Shown: positions 34,390-43,557 of the stretch, in pieces
Position numbering within the stretch: position 1 is the stretch's first letter
Layout of the letters: the number at the start of each line of letters is the position of its first letter
Assembly: GCF_001870905.1 (NCBI RefSeq)
Contig: NZ_LNDC01000105.1
Coordinates: 1-56,570 of the forward strand
Direction of reading: 5' to 3'
Source: Geitlerinema sp. PCC 9228
Lineage (GTDB): Bacteria > Cyanobacteriota > Cyanobacteriia > Cyanobacteriales > PCC-9228
DNA: 56,570 bases
Translations under genes and position numbers: made by a program
Notes under the pieces: generated by a model
Told to the model about the DNA's origin: nothing
What the model saw: the letters and a program-made list of their open reading frames with translations, nothing else
The model's database searches: none

Positions 34390-36684
34390 CTAAAGCGAAC
34401 CATTTGCATCGCGGTCCAACTTCAAGAAAATCACCCCCAACGGCGGCAAACACAAATCCAGGGAATGGGAATGGCCGTGGAACCACCACGCATCCGTCCA
34501 CTTACCTCCCAAATTGCCCATATTGCTGCCTCCATAGGGTTGGGCATCGCTGTTAAAAATCTCCCGATAGAAACCAGCCTCGGGAACCCCTACCCGGTAG
34601 TGGCTGTGGGGTTGCGGCGTAAAATTGCACACCGCTACCAAAAACGCTTCCGTATCCTTTGCCCGACGCACGAACGACACCACGCTGTGGCGGCTATCGC
34701 TGCAATCAATCCATTCAAACCCTTCCCGTTCAAAATCCTGGGTATACAGCGCCGGTTCGCGGGTATAAAGCTGGTTGAGGTCAGTAAAAAACTGCTTTAG
34801 CTGCCGGTGGGATTCGTACTGCAGCAAATGCCAGTCCAAATCGCTCCAAACATTCCATTCATTCCACTGACCGAACTCCATCCCCATAAACATGGTCTTT
34901 TTCCCAGGATGGGCCATCATATAGGCAAACAAACAGCGGACATTTGCAAACTTCTGCCAATCATCCGCCCCCGGCATTTTCGACAAAATACTCGCCTTGC
35001 CGTGAACCACCTCATCGTGGGAAAGCGCCAGCATAAAATTCTCGCTGTGGTGATACCACATGCTAAACGTAATATTGTTTTGATGGAACTGGCGGAACCA
35101 GGGGTCCATGCTGAAATAATCCAGCATATCGTGCATCCACCCCATATTCCATTTCAAATTAAAGCCCAATCCCCCGGTATACGTAGGCCAGGAAACCATC
35201 GGCCAAGAAGTGGACTCTTCCGCAATGCTCAAGGCACCAGGATAGTACGAAAACAGCAAATAATTGGTTTGGCGGAGAAACTCCACCGCTTCTAAATTTT
35301 CCCGACCACCATACTCGTTGGGCAGCCATTCCCCGTCTTCCCGTTGGTAGTCCAAATACAGCATGGAAGCCACCGCATCCACCCGAATGCCATCGATGTG
35401 GTACTTATCAAACCAAAACAGCACGTTGGAAACCAAGAAATTGCGCACCTCGTTGCGGCTGTAGTTGAACACCAACGTTCCCCATTGCTTGTGTTCTCCC
35501 CGACGGGGATCGGCATGTTCGTACAGGTGGGTGCCATCGAAAAACGCCAGACCGTGACCGTCTTTGGGGAAATGGCCGGGAACCCAATCCACAATTACGC
35601 CAATCCCATTTTGGTGGCATTGGTCCACAAAATACATGAAATCCTGGGGCGTACCGTAGCGAGAGGTGACGGCATAGTATCCGGTTACCTGATATCCCCA
35701 AGACCCATCAAAGGGATGCTCCGCCACGGGCAACAGTTCGATGTGGGTGTATCCCAACTCCTTGACGTAGGGAATTAGTCGATCCGCCAGTTCCCGATAG
35801 CTGAGAAAACGAGCGCCAGGTTTGAGGTCGGATACGGTTACGGGATTTTCCGGTTGTCCGTCAACGCTGATGGGGGGATTGGCAGAAGAAGCGTGTAGCC
35901 AGGACCCCAGGTGGCATTCGTAGACAGAAATGGGTTCTTTGAGAGGGTCGGTGTGGCGGCGTTTTTCCAACCAGTCTTCATCTGTCCAGGTGTAGGTATC
36001 CAAATCGGCTACCACCGAAGCAGTTTTGGGACGTACTTCCTGCCAAAATCCGTAGGGGTCGGATTTTTCGTAGATGTGACCTTCGTAGTTTTTAATTTCG
36101 TATTTGTAGGGTTCCCCCGGCTGAATTTCGGGAACGAATAGCTCCCAAACCCCATTGCCGCGTTTGCGCATTTGGTGCTGGCGACCGTCCCAACGGTTGA
36201 AATTGCCGATAATGGAGACATTGCGGGCATTGGGTGCCCAAACGGCAAAGTAAACCCCGCTAACACCTTCAAATTCGGTGGGGTGGGCACCGAGTTTTTC
36301 GTAAATGCGGTGGTGGTTGCCTTCGGAGAACAGGTGAATGTCGTAATCGGTGAGTTTGACGGAACGGAAGGCGTAGGGGTCGCGAATCACCCGTTCGTGT
36401 TCCCCATCTTGTATGCGGAGTTGGTAGTTGGTGAGGGGGTCTTGTTCCAGGACGCATTCAAAGAAATGGGGGTGATGTACCGATTGCATGGGCGCTTCTT
36501 GGCGTTTTTCTGGCAAGACCACCCAAGCTTGTTTGGCGTTGGGGAGGTAAGCACGGACCACCCAGACGGATTCCCCGTTGCGTTCGATTTGGTGGCAGCC
36601 CAAAACTTCAAAGGGATCGTGGTGTTGGTTCCAGACGATACGGTCGATTTGCTCGGTGGCGATGGTTGCGGACATAGCTGACAT
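34390..36684 (-). CDS. glgB: 1,4-alpha-glucan branching enzyme
   Basis: 764 residues, full length for the GH13 glgB type. An N-terminal carbohydrate-binding region ([12 protein letters not shown]) and a CBM48 domain ([18 protein letters not shown]) precede the barrel. The catalytic motifs are [15 protein letters not shown] (nucleophile Asp), LSIAEEST (acid Glu) and [11 protein letters not shown]. It makes the alpha-1,6 branches of glycogen. The start could be Met1 or Met4. It stands alone on the minus strand. Confidence 0.97.
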   Translation of the reverse strand: MSAMSATIATEQIDRIVWNQHHDPFEVLGCHQIERNGESVWVVRAYLPNAKQAWVVLPEKRQEAPMQSVHHPHFFECVLEQDPLTNYQLRIQDGEHERVIRDPYAFRSVKLTDYDIHLFSEGNHHRIYEKLGAHPTEFEGVSGVYFAVWAPNARNVSIIGNFNRWDGRQHQMRKRGNGVWELFVPEIQPGEPYKYEIKNYEGHIYEKSDPYGFWQEVRPKTASVVADLDTYTWTDEDWLEKRRHTDPLKEPISVYECHLGSWLHASSANPPISVDGQPENPVTVSDLKPGARFLSYRELADRLIPYVKELGYTHIELLPVAEHPFDGSWGYQVTGYYAVTSRYGTPQDFMYFVDQCHQNGIGVIVDWVPGHFPKDGHGLAFFDGTHLYEHADPRRGEHKQWGTLVFNYSRNEVRNFLVSNVLFWFDKYHIDGIRVDAVASMLYLDYQREDGEWLPNEYGGRENLEAVEFLRQTNYLLFSYYPGALSIAEESTSWPMVSWPTYTGGLGFNLKWNMGWMHDMLDYFSMDPWFRQFHQNNITFSMWYHHSENFMLALSHDEVVHGKASILSKMPGADDWQKFANVRCLFAYMMAHPGKKTMFMGMEFGQWNEWNVWSDLDWHLLQYESHRQLKQFFTDLNQLYTREPALYTQDFEREGFEWIDCSDSRHSVVSFVRRAKDTEAFLVAVCNFTPQPHSHYRVGVPEAGFYREIFNSDAQPYGGSNMGNLGGKWTDAWWFHGHSHSLDLCLPPLGVIFLKLDRDANGSL

Positions 36685-36787
36685 ATTCAGAGTCTATCTA
36701 AACAATAGGAAGGACGGAAGAAAGTGAAAGGACTGGATGTGCGTTTGTGCAGTTCTCACTGTTTTTTTCTGCACTCTAGGAGAAAAT

Positions 36788-38089
36788 TTAGCAGTTTTGG
36801 TTGGATTCCCTGCTAGAAATCTCGTGGTAGGGGCGTTGCGATGGTCCGGAGGACTGGTGCGGTAGGCACCATCGCGATGTTTTTGGCGCTTGCAAGCGCA
36901 GGCGACCGGTTTCGGGAAATCCTAACTCGCCGCGGGGAGCAAAATACCAGTGCTGCCGGTAGTGGTTGAGGAAGTTTTGCCCAACAATGCCGTCGATGCC
37001 AATTAGATCCAAGAGGGTATTGTCTAAAATAACAGTCTCGACTTGGTTTTGTTGGTGTTCGCCAATTTGCAAGCTGGATAGTTGGGTCAGTTGACCGGTT
37101 TGTTGGCCACAAAATCCTTGCACTTCCACGGTTTCCTTTTTTGATGGTAGGGAAAGCAAATTGGCAACTTTTTGGGAAATGACACCGATACTGGCACCGG
37201 TATCCAACATCAAAGTAAATGGTCCTTGGTTGTTGATGCGTGCTTGAGCGGTCATAAGGCCCATTTTGCCTTCTAAGGCGATCGCATTTTTGGGAGGTTG
37301 GGAAGGGGGCAATAACTGCAAGGTGGCGGTTGCGGGATTGATGGTCACATCGAAGCTACTGAGAAAGTCCAATCCCAAAATGCCGGCGCGATCGCTGGGA
37401 ATAGTAGTTGCTGGTACTTCCAAACCGCTCAACCCACTAACGGTGGCTGCACCAACGGTTAGGCTAGGAATTTGGTGCAGTTTGGCTTCCATGCCGGCGC
37501 AATCTTCTCCGACGGCAAAATAGGAAAGCAGTTCGCTGGGAAAAGATTCCCCTTGTAGGTTCAAAGCCGTGGCTACTTTCGGGGTCAAAATGGAGTTGGA
37601 AGCACCGGTGTCTAGTAGAAAATCTTCTTCGGTATCGCTAATGGTAACGGGAATGGTATAAACAGTGCTGCCTTCGGCAAGTGGTTCTAAAGCAACGGTC
37701 GCTTCCCCCTGAGAGCTGGGTTTGGGTAGGGAAAAACCGGTGGCACGCATCAAAGCCAGCAAACGCTGGTTGGCATCGGCACGCAAGGCACCATCGGCGT
37801 TCAGCAAAACCACTTGCAAAACGCACTGGGTGGCAATCGATTCGATTTCTTCCATTGAGGGAATTTCGGTGGCTGAGTCGGCAGAGGTTCGCATGCACCG
37901 AAACAAATCGTTGAGAATCTGTTCGCTGAGGTTTTGGTTTGAGTTTGGGGATTGCTGGGCTAGTTGAGGGGAGTGGCTGGCTTCGGGAACGGTTTCCGGC
38001 AGGGAAGGAGAAGAAACGATTTGACCGAGTCCACTATTTCCCAAAGTGGCAGCGGTCAAACCCAAGGCAACAATCCAAGAGAGGTTCAT
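36788..38089 (-). CDS. Secreted protein with two retropepsin-like aspartic protease domains
   Basis: 433 residues with an N-terminal signal peptide (about 1-25). Two domains each carry the aspartic protease signature: LDTGASNS (Asp160) and LDTGASIG (Asp296), with matching later motifs GILGLDFL and GIVGQNFL. A viral-type protease would need a dimer, whereas here the two halves could form one pepsin-like active site within a single chain. The start codon overlaps the stop of the preceding gene by 4 bp (ATGA), so the two are translationally coupled. Substrate and role are unknown. Confidence 0.85.
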   Translation of the reverse strand: MNLSWIVALGLTAATLGNSGLGQIVSSPSLPETVPEASHSPQLAQQSPNSNQNLSEQILNDLFRCMRTSADSATEIPSMEEIESIATQCVLQVVLLNADGALRADANQRLLALMRATGFSLPKPSSQGEATVALEPLAEGSTVYTIPVTISDTEEDFLLDTGASNSILTPKVATALNLQGESFPSELLSYFAVGEDCAGMEAKLHQIPSLTVGAATVSGLSGLEVPATTIPSDRAGILGLDFLSSFDVTINPATATLQLLPPSQPPKNAIALEGKMGLMTAQARINNQGPFTLMLDTGASIGVISQKVANLLSLPSKKETVEVQGFCGQQTGQLTQLSSLQIGEHQQNQVETVILDNTLLDLIGIDGIVGQNFLNHYRQHWYFAPRGELGFPETGRLRLQAPKTSRWCLPHQSSGPSQRPYHEISSRESNQNC

Positions 38090-39966
38090 TTTTCGGAAGA
38101 CTCCTGAGCTTGGCGATAGAGCTGTTCGGTTTCTTCTAGGATACGTTCAAAATCTTCTTGCGTGGAGCGTTTGACGTAGTTAATTTTGACTTCTTCAATG
38201 AAGACGTAAAGCAGTTCTTGGATTTCTTGGATGGTTTTTTCTTTTTGCACTTCGCTACGAAAGGTACCGGTAAAGTTTTGGACGATTTTTTCCAATAATT
38301 CCGAGCCGACATCGTCTTCTAAGCTGGATTGCAGGGCGTTACAAATGCTTCTGGTGAGATCTCCTGCCAGGCGGTCGGTCATTTGTGAGGGGAAGTTCCC
38401 CACGCCAGGGAGGTTTTTAAATTGTTTGTAAGCGTTTGATTGGGCTAAGGCCTGGTCTAAACTGTGACGCACAAAAGCTTGCAGGTCCGGTTGAATCGCG
38501 GGAAGGACCTGGTAAGCGGTGATTTGAACTAAGCGATCGCTGATGGTTTGCACCTCGTCAATATCGTTGAGGTCGATGTATTCCCGTTCTTCTTCTTGGA
38601 AAACCCATTGCACCAAATTCCCCTGGGCAATACCTTCTTGTACTTGACTAAGAACCCGAATGACCACAATTTCGGTAAGTTCCCCAGCAAAGTTGGCGAT
38701 GATGTCTTGGCTAATTTGTTGGCGCAGGGTCTCCATATCCACCAGACGAGATTCGTGCAGTCGTGCTGCCACAGGAATCACCCGCAACCACCGCCAAAAA
38801 GGCAGCAACAGGGGTAAGTCGTACCAACGCCGGGAAAATGCCCATTGCAGCCAATTCCCCACAGGCACCAACAGCAAATATTCGTACCAACGGTATTTAG
38901 GAATCGTAAAGGGATGGGTGAGATTGTAGTAAACCGCGCGCCCCAAAATTTCCCCGACAAAAATCAAAATAAACCAAACATCAATAATGCTTAAAAAGCG
39001 ATCGGTGAAGTTGCCGCTTTCGTTAATCGAGCGAAAGTAGTTGGTGGAAAGTAAAAACCGAATATCTTCATTAAAAAAGACCAGTTCCTGGGGCCAGTAA
39101 GGTTGCAGCAAATTTTCCCGACTCCAGTAAATTTGAAAGGATTGTTTGGCAGAATCTTCTGCTGTATAAATATGCTCGCGCATGCGATTTTTAATTTTCT
39201 CCAAAGTCCCGCTTTTTTCCGCCACCTGAAAGGGATTTTGGTCAATAATTTCCACACTCATTTCCTGCAGGTCGTCTAGCAAAATTCGAGAGGTGGTGGT
39301 ATTCAGCCAAGCTTCAGCCAGTTCGATTTTGAGCCGGTCGACCAGTCGCAGATATTCCAAGCCCTCGGGGGATTGCAAGGCGTTGATTTGCGGGCGAATT
39401 TCTGCATCGAAGAAAGCCAAAGCGGCTGGCAAACCACCAATTTCTTCCATGGTTTCCACCTGCCAAAAGACTGCCAAAGACCGATGAAAATCTGCGGGTT
39501 GGGTTTGGTAGTCGAGGAAATTGCCCTGCAGCCAATGGCGAAAACGTCGTTGCAGGTCTTGCAACCAATTGGCGAGTTCACCCAATAAACCGTACTGACG
39601 GTTGGGTTGCACCTGTTCGGGGAGTTGGGCGCTTTGCTGGCGCAGTTGTTGCAGCAATTCTTGGATTTGGGGCGATCGCTTGGCGGTGCGTACCAGTTGC
39701 GCTTCCAATTGGTTAACTCGATCTAAATATTTTTCCGTATCGCGATAGGGTTCGATTCCCTTAATCGGGTCGTATATTTCAACGAGTACTGGCAGATGAC
39801 GCAAGTAAAAATCGCGCCCAGGCACGTAGCTCATATCGAACAAAACCAGACCCAAATCAGCGACGGCGACCAGGGCCATTCCTTTTTCTAACGTGGGAAA
39901 CACCCATCGCAACCAAACTGGCATCCATTGGGGATATTTGCGAGGGAAACGCTTGCGCGAGGGCAT
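38086..39966 (-). CDS. Large membrane protein with ion-channel-like segment, unknown function
   Basis: 626 residues from MPSRKRFPRKY; a longer frame (to 40137) would add a tail without clear signal. Membrane segments lie near 30-50 (GMALVAVADLGLVLFDM) and in the 330-420 region. There IIDVWFILIFVGEILGRAV is followed by a paired-aromatic stretch and PFWRWLRVIPVAARL, which has spaced arginines like a voltage-sensor S4 helix. The N-terminal half after the first helix and the C-terminal third are long, helical and charged. Members are widespread in cyanobacteria and uncharacterised. The 4-bp overlap links it to the protease gene. Confidence 0.75.
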   Translation of the reverse strand: MPSRKRFPRKYPQWMPVWLRWVFPTLEKGMALVAVADLGLVLFDMSYVPGRDFYLRHLPVLVEIYDPIKGIEPYRDTEKYLDRVNQLEAQLVRTAKRSPQIQELLQQLRQQSAQLPEQVQPNRQYGLLGELANWLQDLQRRFRHWLQGNFLDYQTQPADFHRSLAVFWQVETMEEIGGLPAALAFFDAEIRPQINALQSPEGLEYLRLVDRLKIELAEAWLNTTTSRILLDDLQEMSVEIIDQNPFQVAEKSGTLEKIKNRMREHIYTAEDSAKQSFQIYWSRENLLQPYWPQELVFFNEDIRFLLSTNYFRSINESGNFTDRFLSIIDVWFILIFVGEILGRAVYYNLTHPFTIPKYRWYEYLLLVPVGNWLQWAFSRRWYDLPLLLPFWRWLRVIPVAARLHESRLVDMETLRQQISQDIIANFAGELTEIVVIRVLSQVQEGIAQGNLVQWVFQEEEREYIDLNDIDEVQTISDRLVQITAYQVLPAIQPDLQAFVRHSLDQALAQSNAYKQFKNLPGVGNFPSQMTDRLAGDLTRSICNALQSSLEDDVGSELLEKIVQNFTGTFRSEVQKEKTIQEIQELLYVFIEEVKINYVKRSTQEDFERILEETEQLYRQAQESSEK

Positions 39967-40137
39967 GGGCTCTACAAACTGCTGTTTTTTGCTAAAATTG
40001 GCTCCGTTGTTTAGCTTATCGTCTTTTGCCGGGACTTCAAAGCCATTCTCTTGGGAAAACCATCCAAACAAAATGCCCACCACGCTGAATGAAGATGGTG
40101 GGGAAAATAGGTGGCGATGCGATCGCGGAAAAATCAC

Positions 40138-40632
40138 CTACGAGAAACGGCGATCGTTATTGGATTCCTCTGGTGGTTCCTGAGGAGATTCTAGGGAATT
40201 GGTAAACTCCAAGGATTGGTTGTACGCCGAACGCAGGCGTTTGTTGGCGCGGCGGTTGGAGGCAGCCGATTTGCGGTTGAAGGTTCTCCAGGCAGCTTTT
40301 ACCCCGGAAAAGACGCCGCGGGTAGTGGTTTGTACTTTTTTCGCTTGTTTTCTAGCACCGCCAAAACTATCATCCACCCCTTTAACGACTTGACCGGCAC
40401 TTTTGACGCCTTCGCTTACGTCGTCGGTTAAATCGCTAATTTCCATACCCGTCAGGCGAATAGCTTCCAGGGTAGGCGGTAGTTCCCGGTTAAGGGTATC
40501 GGCCAGTTTTTCAATACTACGAGCTGCCCGGGTTAGTTCCCTGGCGGTGGGGATAAGCACCACCAAAACCATGGAAAAGCTAACGGCTACGAGCAGCAGG
40601 GAAAGTCCTAACCAAAAAATTGGGTCGCTCAC
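40138..40632 (-). CDS. DUF948-like membrane-anchored protein
   Basis: 164 residues. One N-terminal transmembrane helix (about 5-27) is followed by a helical region (ELTRAARSIEKLADTLNREL, then LTDDVSEGVKSAGQVVKGVD) typical of DUF948/YtxG-like proteins, and a basic disordered tail. It belongs to a cluster of three small membrane-associated proteins on the minus strand (with 40643-41029 and 41081-41407). Function is unknown; envelope or stress roles have been suggested for relatives. Confidence 0.75.
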   Translation of the reverse strand: MSDPIFWLGLSLLLVAVSFSMVLVVLIPTARELTRAARSIEKLADTLNRELPPTLEAIRLTGMEISDLTDDVSEGVKSAGQVVKGVDDSFGGARKQAKKVQTTTRGVFSGVKAAWRTFNRKSAASNRRANKRLRSAYNQSLEFTNSLESPQEPPEESNNDRRFS

Positions 40633-40642
40633 AAATCAATTC

Positions 40643-41029
40643 CTAGCGCAACAGGTTTTCGCTAGCAGGCGTTTTCGCCGACTGTTCGTCTGGAGATGTG
40701 TCGGCCGGTTCGATACCGTCGGTGTCGTCGGCTGGTTCGTTGGTTTGCCATTCTTCTTGCGCCACTTCCATTCCCACAGCGATCGCTTCTTGCAATCGCC
40801 CGAGGAAGCTATCCCAACGGCGATGGACGACATGGGAAATCCGGTTGGCACGCAATTGCATGCTGGTGGACATATCTTCGGCAAGTTCTGGTATGGCGGC
40901 GCTGGATTTGCGAGCCAAATACCGCAGGCGCTGGCGGCGGCGCGACGATAGCCAAATACCGGTTGCCGCACCAGCTACAGTTCCTACCAGCATGCCTCCG
41001 AGAAAGGCCCCATAGCGTTTCTTAGACAT
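40643..41029 (-). CDS. YtxH-like (gas-vesicle-protein-like) small membrane protein
   Basis: 128 residues. A glycine-rich transmembrane helix (YGAFLGGMLVGTVAGAATGI, about 6-25) is followed by a basic RRRQRLRYLARKS stretch and a helical, then acidic, tail. This is the YtxH pattern. The stop lies 10 nt before the DUF948-like start, so the two genes form a unit. Function is unknown. Confidence 0.75.
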   Translation of the reverse strand: MSKKRYGAFLGGMLVGTVAGAATGIWLSSRRRQRLRYLARKSSAAIPELAEDMSTSMQLRANRISHVVHRRWDSFLGRLQEAIAVGMEVAQEEWQTNEPADDTDGIEPADTSPDEQSAKTPASENLLR

Positions 41030-41080
41030 TGTAATAATTGGTTGGTTGGTTGAACAGCTGATTGAGGCATTGGCTGCATT

Positions 41081-41407
41081 CTACCAAGATTTGCGAGTAT
41101 ATCGCCGCGATCGCGAGGATCGCTGCTGCCAAAATTTCTGTAGGTTTCTCAATACCGATACAATTTTTTGCAATTGTTGCAGTTGCCAGTTGAGTTGCCG
41201 GTATTTTTCCCGCAAACGCCCCGTTCCCTGTTCGGCTAGGGCGATCGCACCAGGAGATTGGCGCAACCCGTTATGGGTACTGCGTTCGGCTCTGGCAACG
41301 GTATCGGCTACATTTCCCAATGTACGACCTACCTGCCAAATTTTCCAAGCCAGGTAAAATCCCAATAGCGATAGCAATGTATTAACGACGAGGACAAAAA
41401 CCAGCAT
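41081..41407 (-). CDS. Small membrane protein of unknown function
   Basis: 108 residues. The N-terminal helix (LVFVLVVNTLLSLLGFYLAW) crosses the membrane once. The rest is helical and strongly basic (RLREKYRQLNWQLQQLQKI, ending RSSRSRRYTRKSW). It is the first of three same-strand genes for small anchored proteins and likely co-transcribed with them (51-nt gap). I do not recognise a named family. Confidence 0.65.
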   Translation of the reverse strand: MLVFVLVVNTLLSLLGFYLAWKIWQVGRTLGNVADTVARAERSTHNGLRQSPGAIALAEQGTGRLREKYRQLNWQLQQLQKIVSVLRNLQKFWQQRSSRSRRYTRKSW

Positions 41408-41563
41408 TTTTACTTATAACCTAGAATCGGCAGGGGAGAACCAGATCCCTAAATCTACAGACGGAGCGATGCCGATCGTACGGCATTCACCCATCGTGGC
41501 TGCAGAGACTTTCAGAGAAAAATTCACCTTAAAAACGTAGTCAGTTCGTTAAGACTTAGGCTG

Positions 41564-41623
41564 GTCAGCTACCTGAAGCTGCAGGCATGAACAACCCCCC
41601 GTGCTTCAGCTGGGGGAGCTGAC
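41564..41623 (+). repeat. IS200/IS605-end-like stem-loop repeat, copy B
   Basis: Outer arms GTCAGCT/AGCTGAC and inner arms CTGAAGC/GCTTCAG form a stem; the loop has GGCATGAACAACCCCCCG. It is the inverted relative of 30895-30955. The rest of 41408-41757 shows no gene. Confidence 0.7.
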
Positions 41624-41757
41624 AATTTCCCGCTACTATTGAACAACTAGAAAATTTTGGGGTTGGCTACGAACTTTGGTTCTGATTCTGCCAGTTTCTA
41701 GTTTTCTACCATTGTCCGACCGGATCGAGCGTTCTTTTGCTATATTTTCGCCGTACA

Positions 41758-41775
41758 ATACTACAATTGTAGTAT
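41758..41775. promoter_or_regulatory. 18-bp perfect palindrome, BlaI/CopY-type operator candidate
   Basis: ATACTACAATTGTAGTAT is perfectly self-complementary and contains TACA-N2-TGTA inside TACTACA/TGTAGTA, the core bound by BlaI/MecI/CopY-type winged-helix repressors. It lies 43 bp before the start codon at 41819 and overlaps a possible -10 (TACAAT, 41754-41759). The gene behind it would be repressed by a factor encoded elsewhere, or by its own product. Confidence 0.6.
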
Positions 41776-41818
41776 GCTACCCAACGATGTTGACAGAATT
41801 TTTACAGGAGGAACTCCC

Positions 41819-42160
41819 ATGCGAACCATAACACACACATCCACCACAGAAATGGAAGTAACAAGCATTCGCCTGGAAAAAGCTTTAAAGGAAAAATTAA
41901 AATTTCTTGCGGGAAATCAAGGCTACCAGGCTTTAATTCGAGAGGTTTTGTGGAGCTACATCCAAGAAAAATCCGGCGAATACACGCCTCAAGTTTCTAA
42001 AGATGATATTCGTGCCACCATTCCTGCCACTGCCCAAAGAGAAGAACGCTGTGCGCTCACGGGCACAGCGATCGCACCGCAAGACCCCATGTTACTTGGA
42101 TTTACCGTACGTGGCAATATCGTTCCCCTTACCGCCGACAGTATCGACACCGAACTTTGA
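41819..42160 (+). CDS. Ribbon-helix-helix-like protein
   Basis: 113 residues from the ATG at 41819, which follows AGGAGGAA; an in-frame ATG at 41774 lies inside the operator palindrome and is unlikely. Residues about 11-50 (MEVTSIRLEKALKEKLKFLA, then ALIREVLWSYI) fit an RHH DNA-binding fold. The C-terminal part (CALTGTAIAPQDPMLLGF) is a separate conserved piece with one Cys. It could be a small transcription factor, perhaps autoregulated. No toxin gene is next to it, so a toxin-antitoxin pair is not supported. Confidence 0.7.
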   Translation: MRTITHTSTTEMEVTSIRLEKALKEKLKFLAGNQGYQALIREVLWSYIQEKSGEYTPQVSKDDIRATIPATAQREERCALTGTAIAPQDPMLLGFTVRGNIVPLTADSIDTEL

Positions 42161-42247
42161 AAGCCCTTCCAAGCTTCATCTGGGAAAGAGGAGAACTACG
42201 CGCGATCGCTACAATAGGGGAAATTCTCCCTTTCCCAACCAAATCCA

Positions 42248-43255
42248 TTACGAAGCCAAGGTATAATTTTCCGGTAGCGTAGCATTCGTGAGATCGGCAT
42301 CGGTTAAATCGGCATCTAACAAACAAGCATCCCGCAAGCTCGCCTCCCGCAAATTAGCTCCATGCAAACACGCACCTTCGAGATTGGTGCCCCAAAGATA
42401 CGCACCGCTGAGATTCGCTCCCCTGAGATCGGCTTCCGCAAAATTCGCCAAATTTAAATTTGCCCCCCGCAAATCCGCATGTTGCAGCTGGGCATTGGCA
42501 AAATCCGTTTTCATGAGATTTGCCTCGCTAAAGTGCGTATCCTTGAGTTGGCTATCGTGCAAATCGGCTTTTTTAAGAATTCCTTCATCCACATCGGCAA
42601 CCCGAATTCTTGCCTCGCTGAGATCGGCACCAGTAAAATCAATGCCGTGCAGTCTAACGCCGCTCATTTTGACCCCACTCAAGTCTAATCCACTAAAGTC
42701 TACCCCTTCCAAGCTAATCCCATTGAGAAAGGCACCGCTGAGTTTTACCCCATTTAACTGAGCCCCCTGCAAAATGGCACCACTGAGTTTGGCTTCGCTG
42801 AGATTCGCCCAGTTGAGGTTGGCACCGCTAAGGTTAGCAGCACGGAAATTAATCCCCGTTAAATTGGCACCGCATAAATTCACCCGCGACAGATTGGCTC
42901 GATAAAAACTCACCCAAGTTAAAATCGCGCCGCTGAGTTTGGCATCCCGTAGGTCAGCCCGTTCCAGCTGTGCCCCTTTTAAATTTGCCTTGGTTAAATC
43001 AGCAGAACGCAGCAAACAATCTTGTAACTTAGCAAAGCTCAAATCCGTACCGTACAAAAAAGCATTGCAAAGGTTGGCACCTACCAAAAATGCCCGAGAC
43101 AAATTACCGCGGGCAAAAGAAGCGTTTTCCAGGTGGGCGCGGGATAAATGAATTTGTTCTAGATGGGTACCAATCAAATTAGCCCCTGGCAAGGAAACTT
43201 CCTTAAAATTTCTTTCTCCGCTCTTATACTTTCTTAATAACTCATTGCTATCCAT
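42248..43255 (-). CDS. Pentapeptide-repeat protein (long)
   Basis: 335 residues from MDSNELLRKYKSGERNF, preceded by a GGAGAGAGGG ribosome site. Pentapeptide A(N/D)LXX repeats fill most of the chain, for example ANLSGANLNWANLSEAKLSG. One stretch (about 170-205) uses LSGVKL/FSGLDLSGVKM variants with Val and Phe. A right-handed beta-helix is expected. No signal peptide. The shared N-terminal LL-x-GERNF pattern makes it a paralogue of 31024-32064. Function is unknown. Confidence 0.9.
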   Translation of the reverse strand: MDSNELLRKYKSGERNFKEVSLPGANLIGTHLEQIHLSRAHLENASFARGNLSRAFLVGANLCNAFLYGTDLSFAKLQDCLLRSADLTKANLKGAQLERADLRDAKLSGAILTWVSFYRANLSRVNLCGANLTGINFRAANLSGANLNWANLSEAKLSGAILQGAQLNGVKLSGAFLNGISLEGVDFSGLDLSGVKMSGVRLHGIDFTGADLSEARIRVADVDEGILKKADLHDSQLKDTHFSEANLMKTDFANAQLQHADLRGANLNLANFAEADLRGANLSGAYLWGTNLEGACLHGANLREASLRDACLLDADLTDADLTNATLPENYTLAS

Positions 43256-43557
43256 AACCCTCTCTCCGTCAAAAAAACACTGGTGGACATCGTGCTTATT
43301 TTCTTTCATCGTGCCGCATTGCTAGCCGCAATTGAGAAATCTGTATTGGTTATTTACATCTTTTATTGTTTTTTAAAAAATCTTTTCTCCCGGCAAGATT
43401 GCTAGCAATAACGCTTTTGAAGGAAACCAAATTGCTATATAATAAATAGCCTGCAACGCTGTTTGCGAACTGGGGAACGGGATAGCAAGCGAATGGCTTT
43501 TTTTCTCTTCTCTGGTTCGATCGCTTCTGGTTTCGGACCCCCTATCAAAGCAATGCC

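Noticed and set aside
33544-34800. 418-codon open frame on the plus strand overlapping the phosphoesterase and glgB genes
   Set aside because: It is a shadow of two well-supported genes, with Arg/Pro/His-rich, low-complexity product.
41758-42160. Toxin-antitoxin locus
   Set aside because: An RHH-like gene behind a palindrome is suggestive, but no small partner gene is adjacent; the next gene is on the opposite strand and is a pentapeptide-repeat protein.
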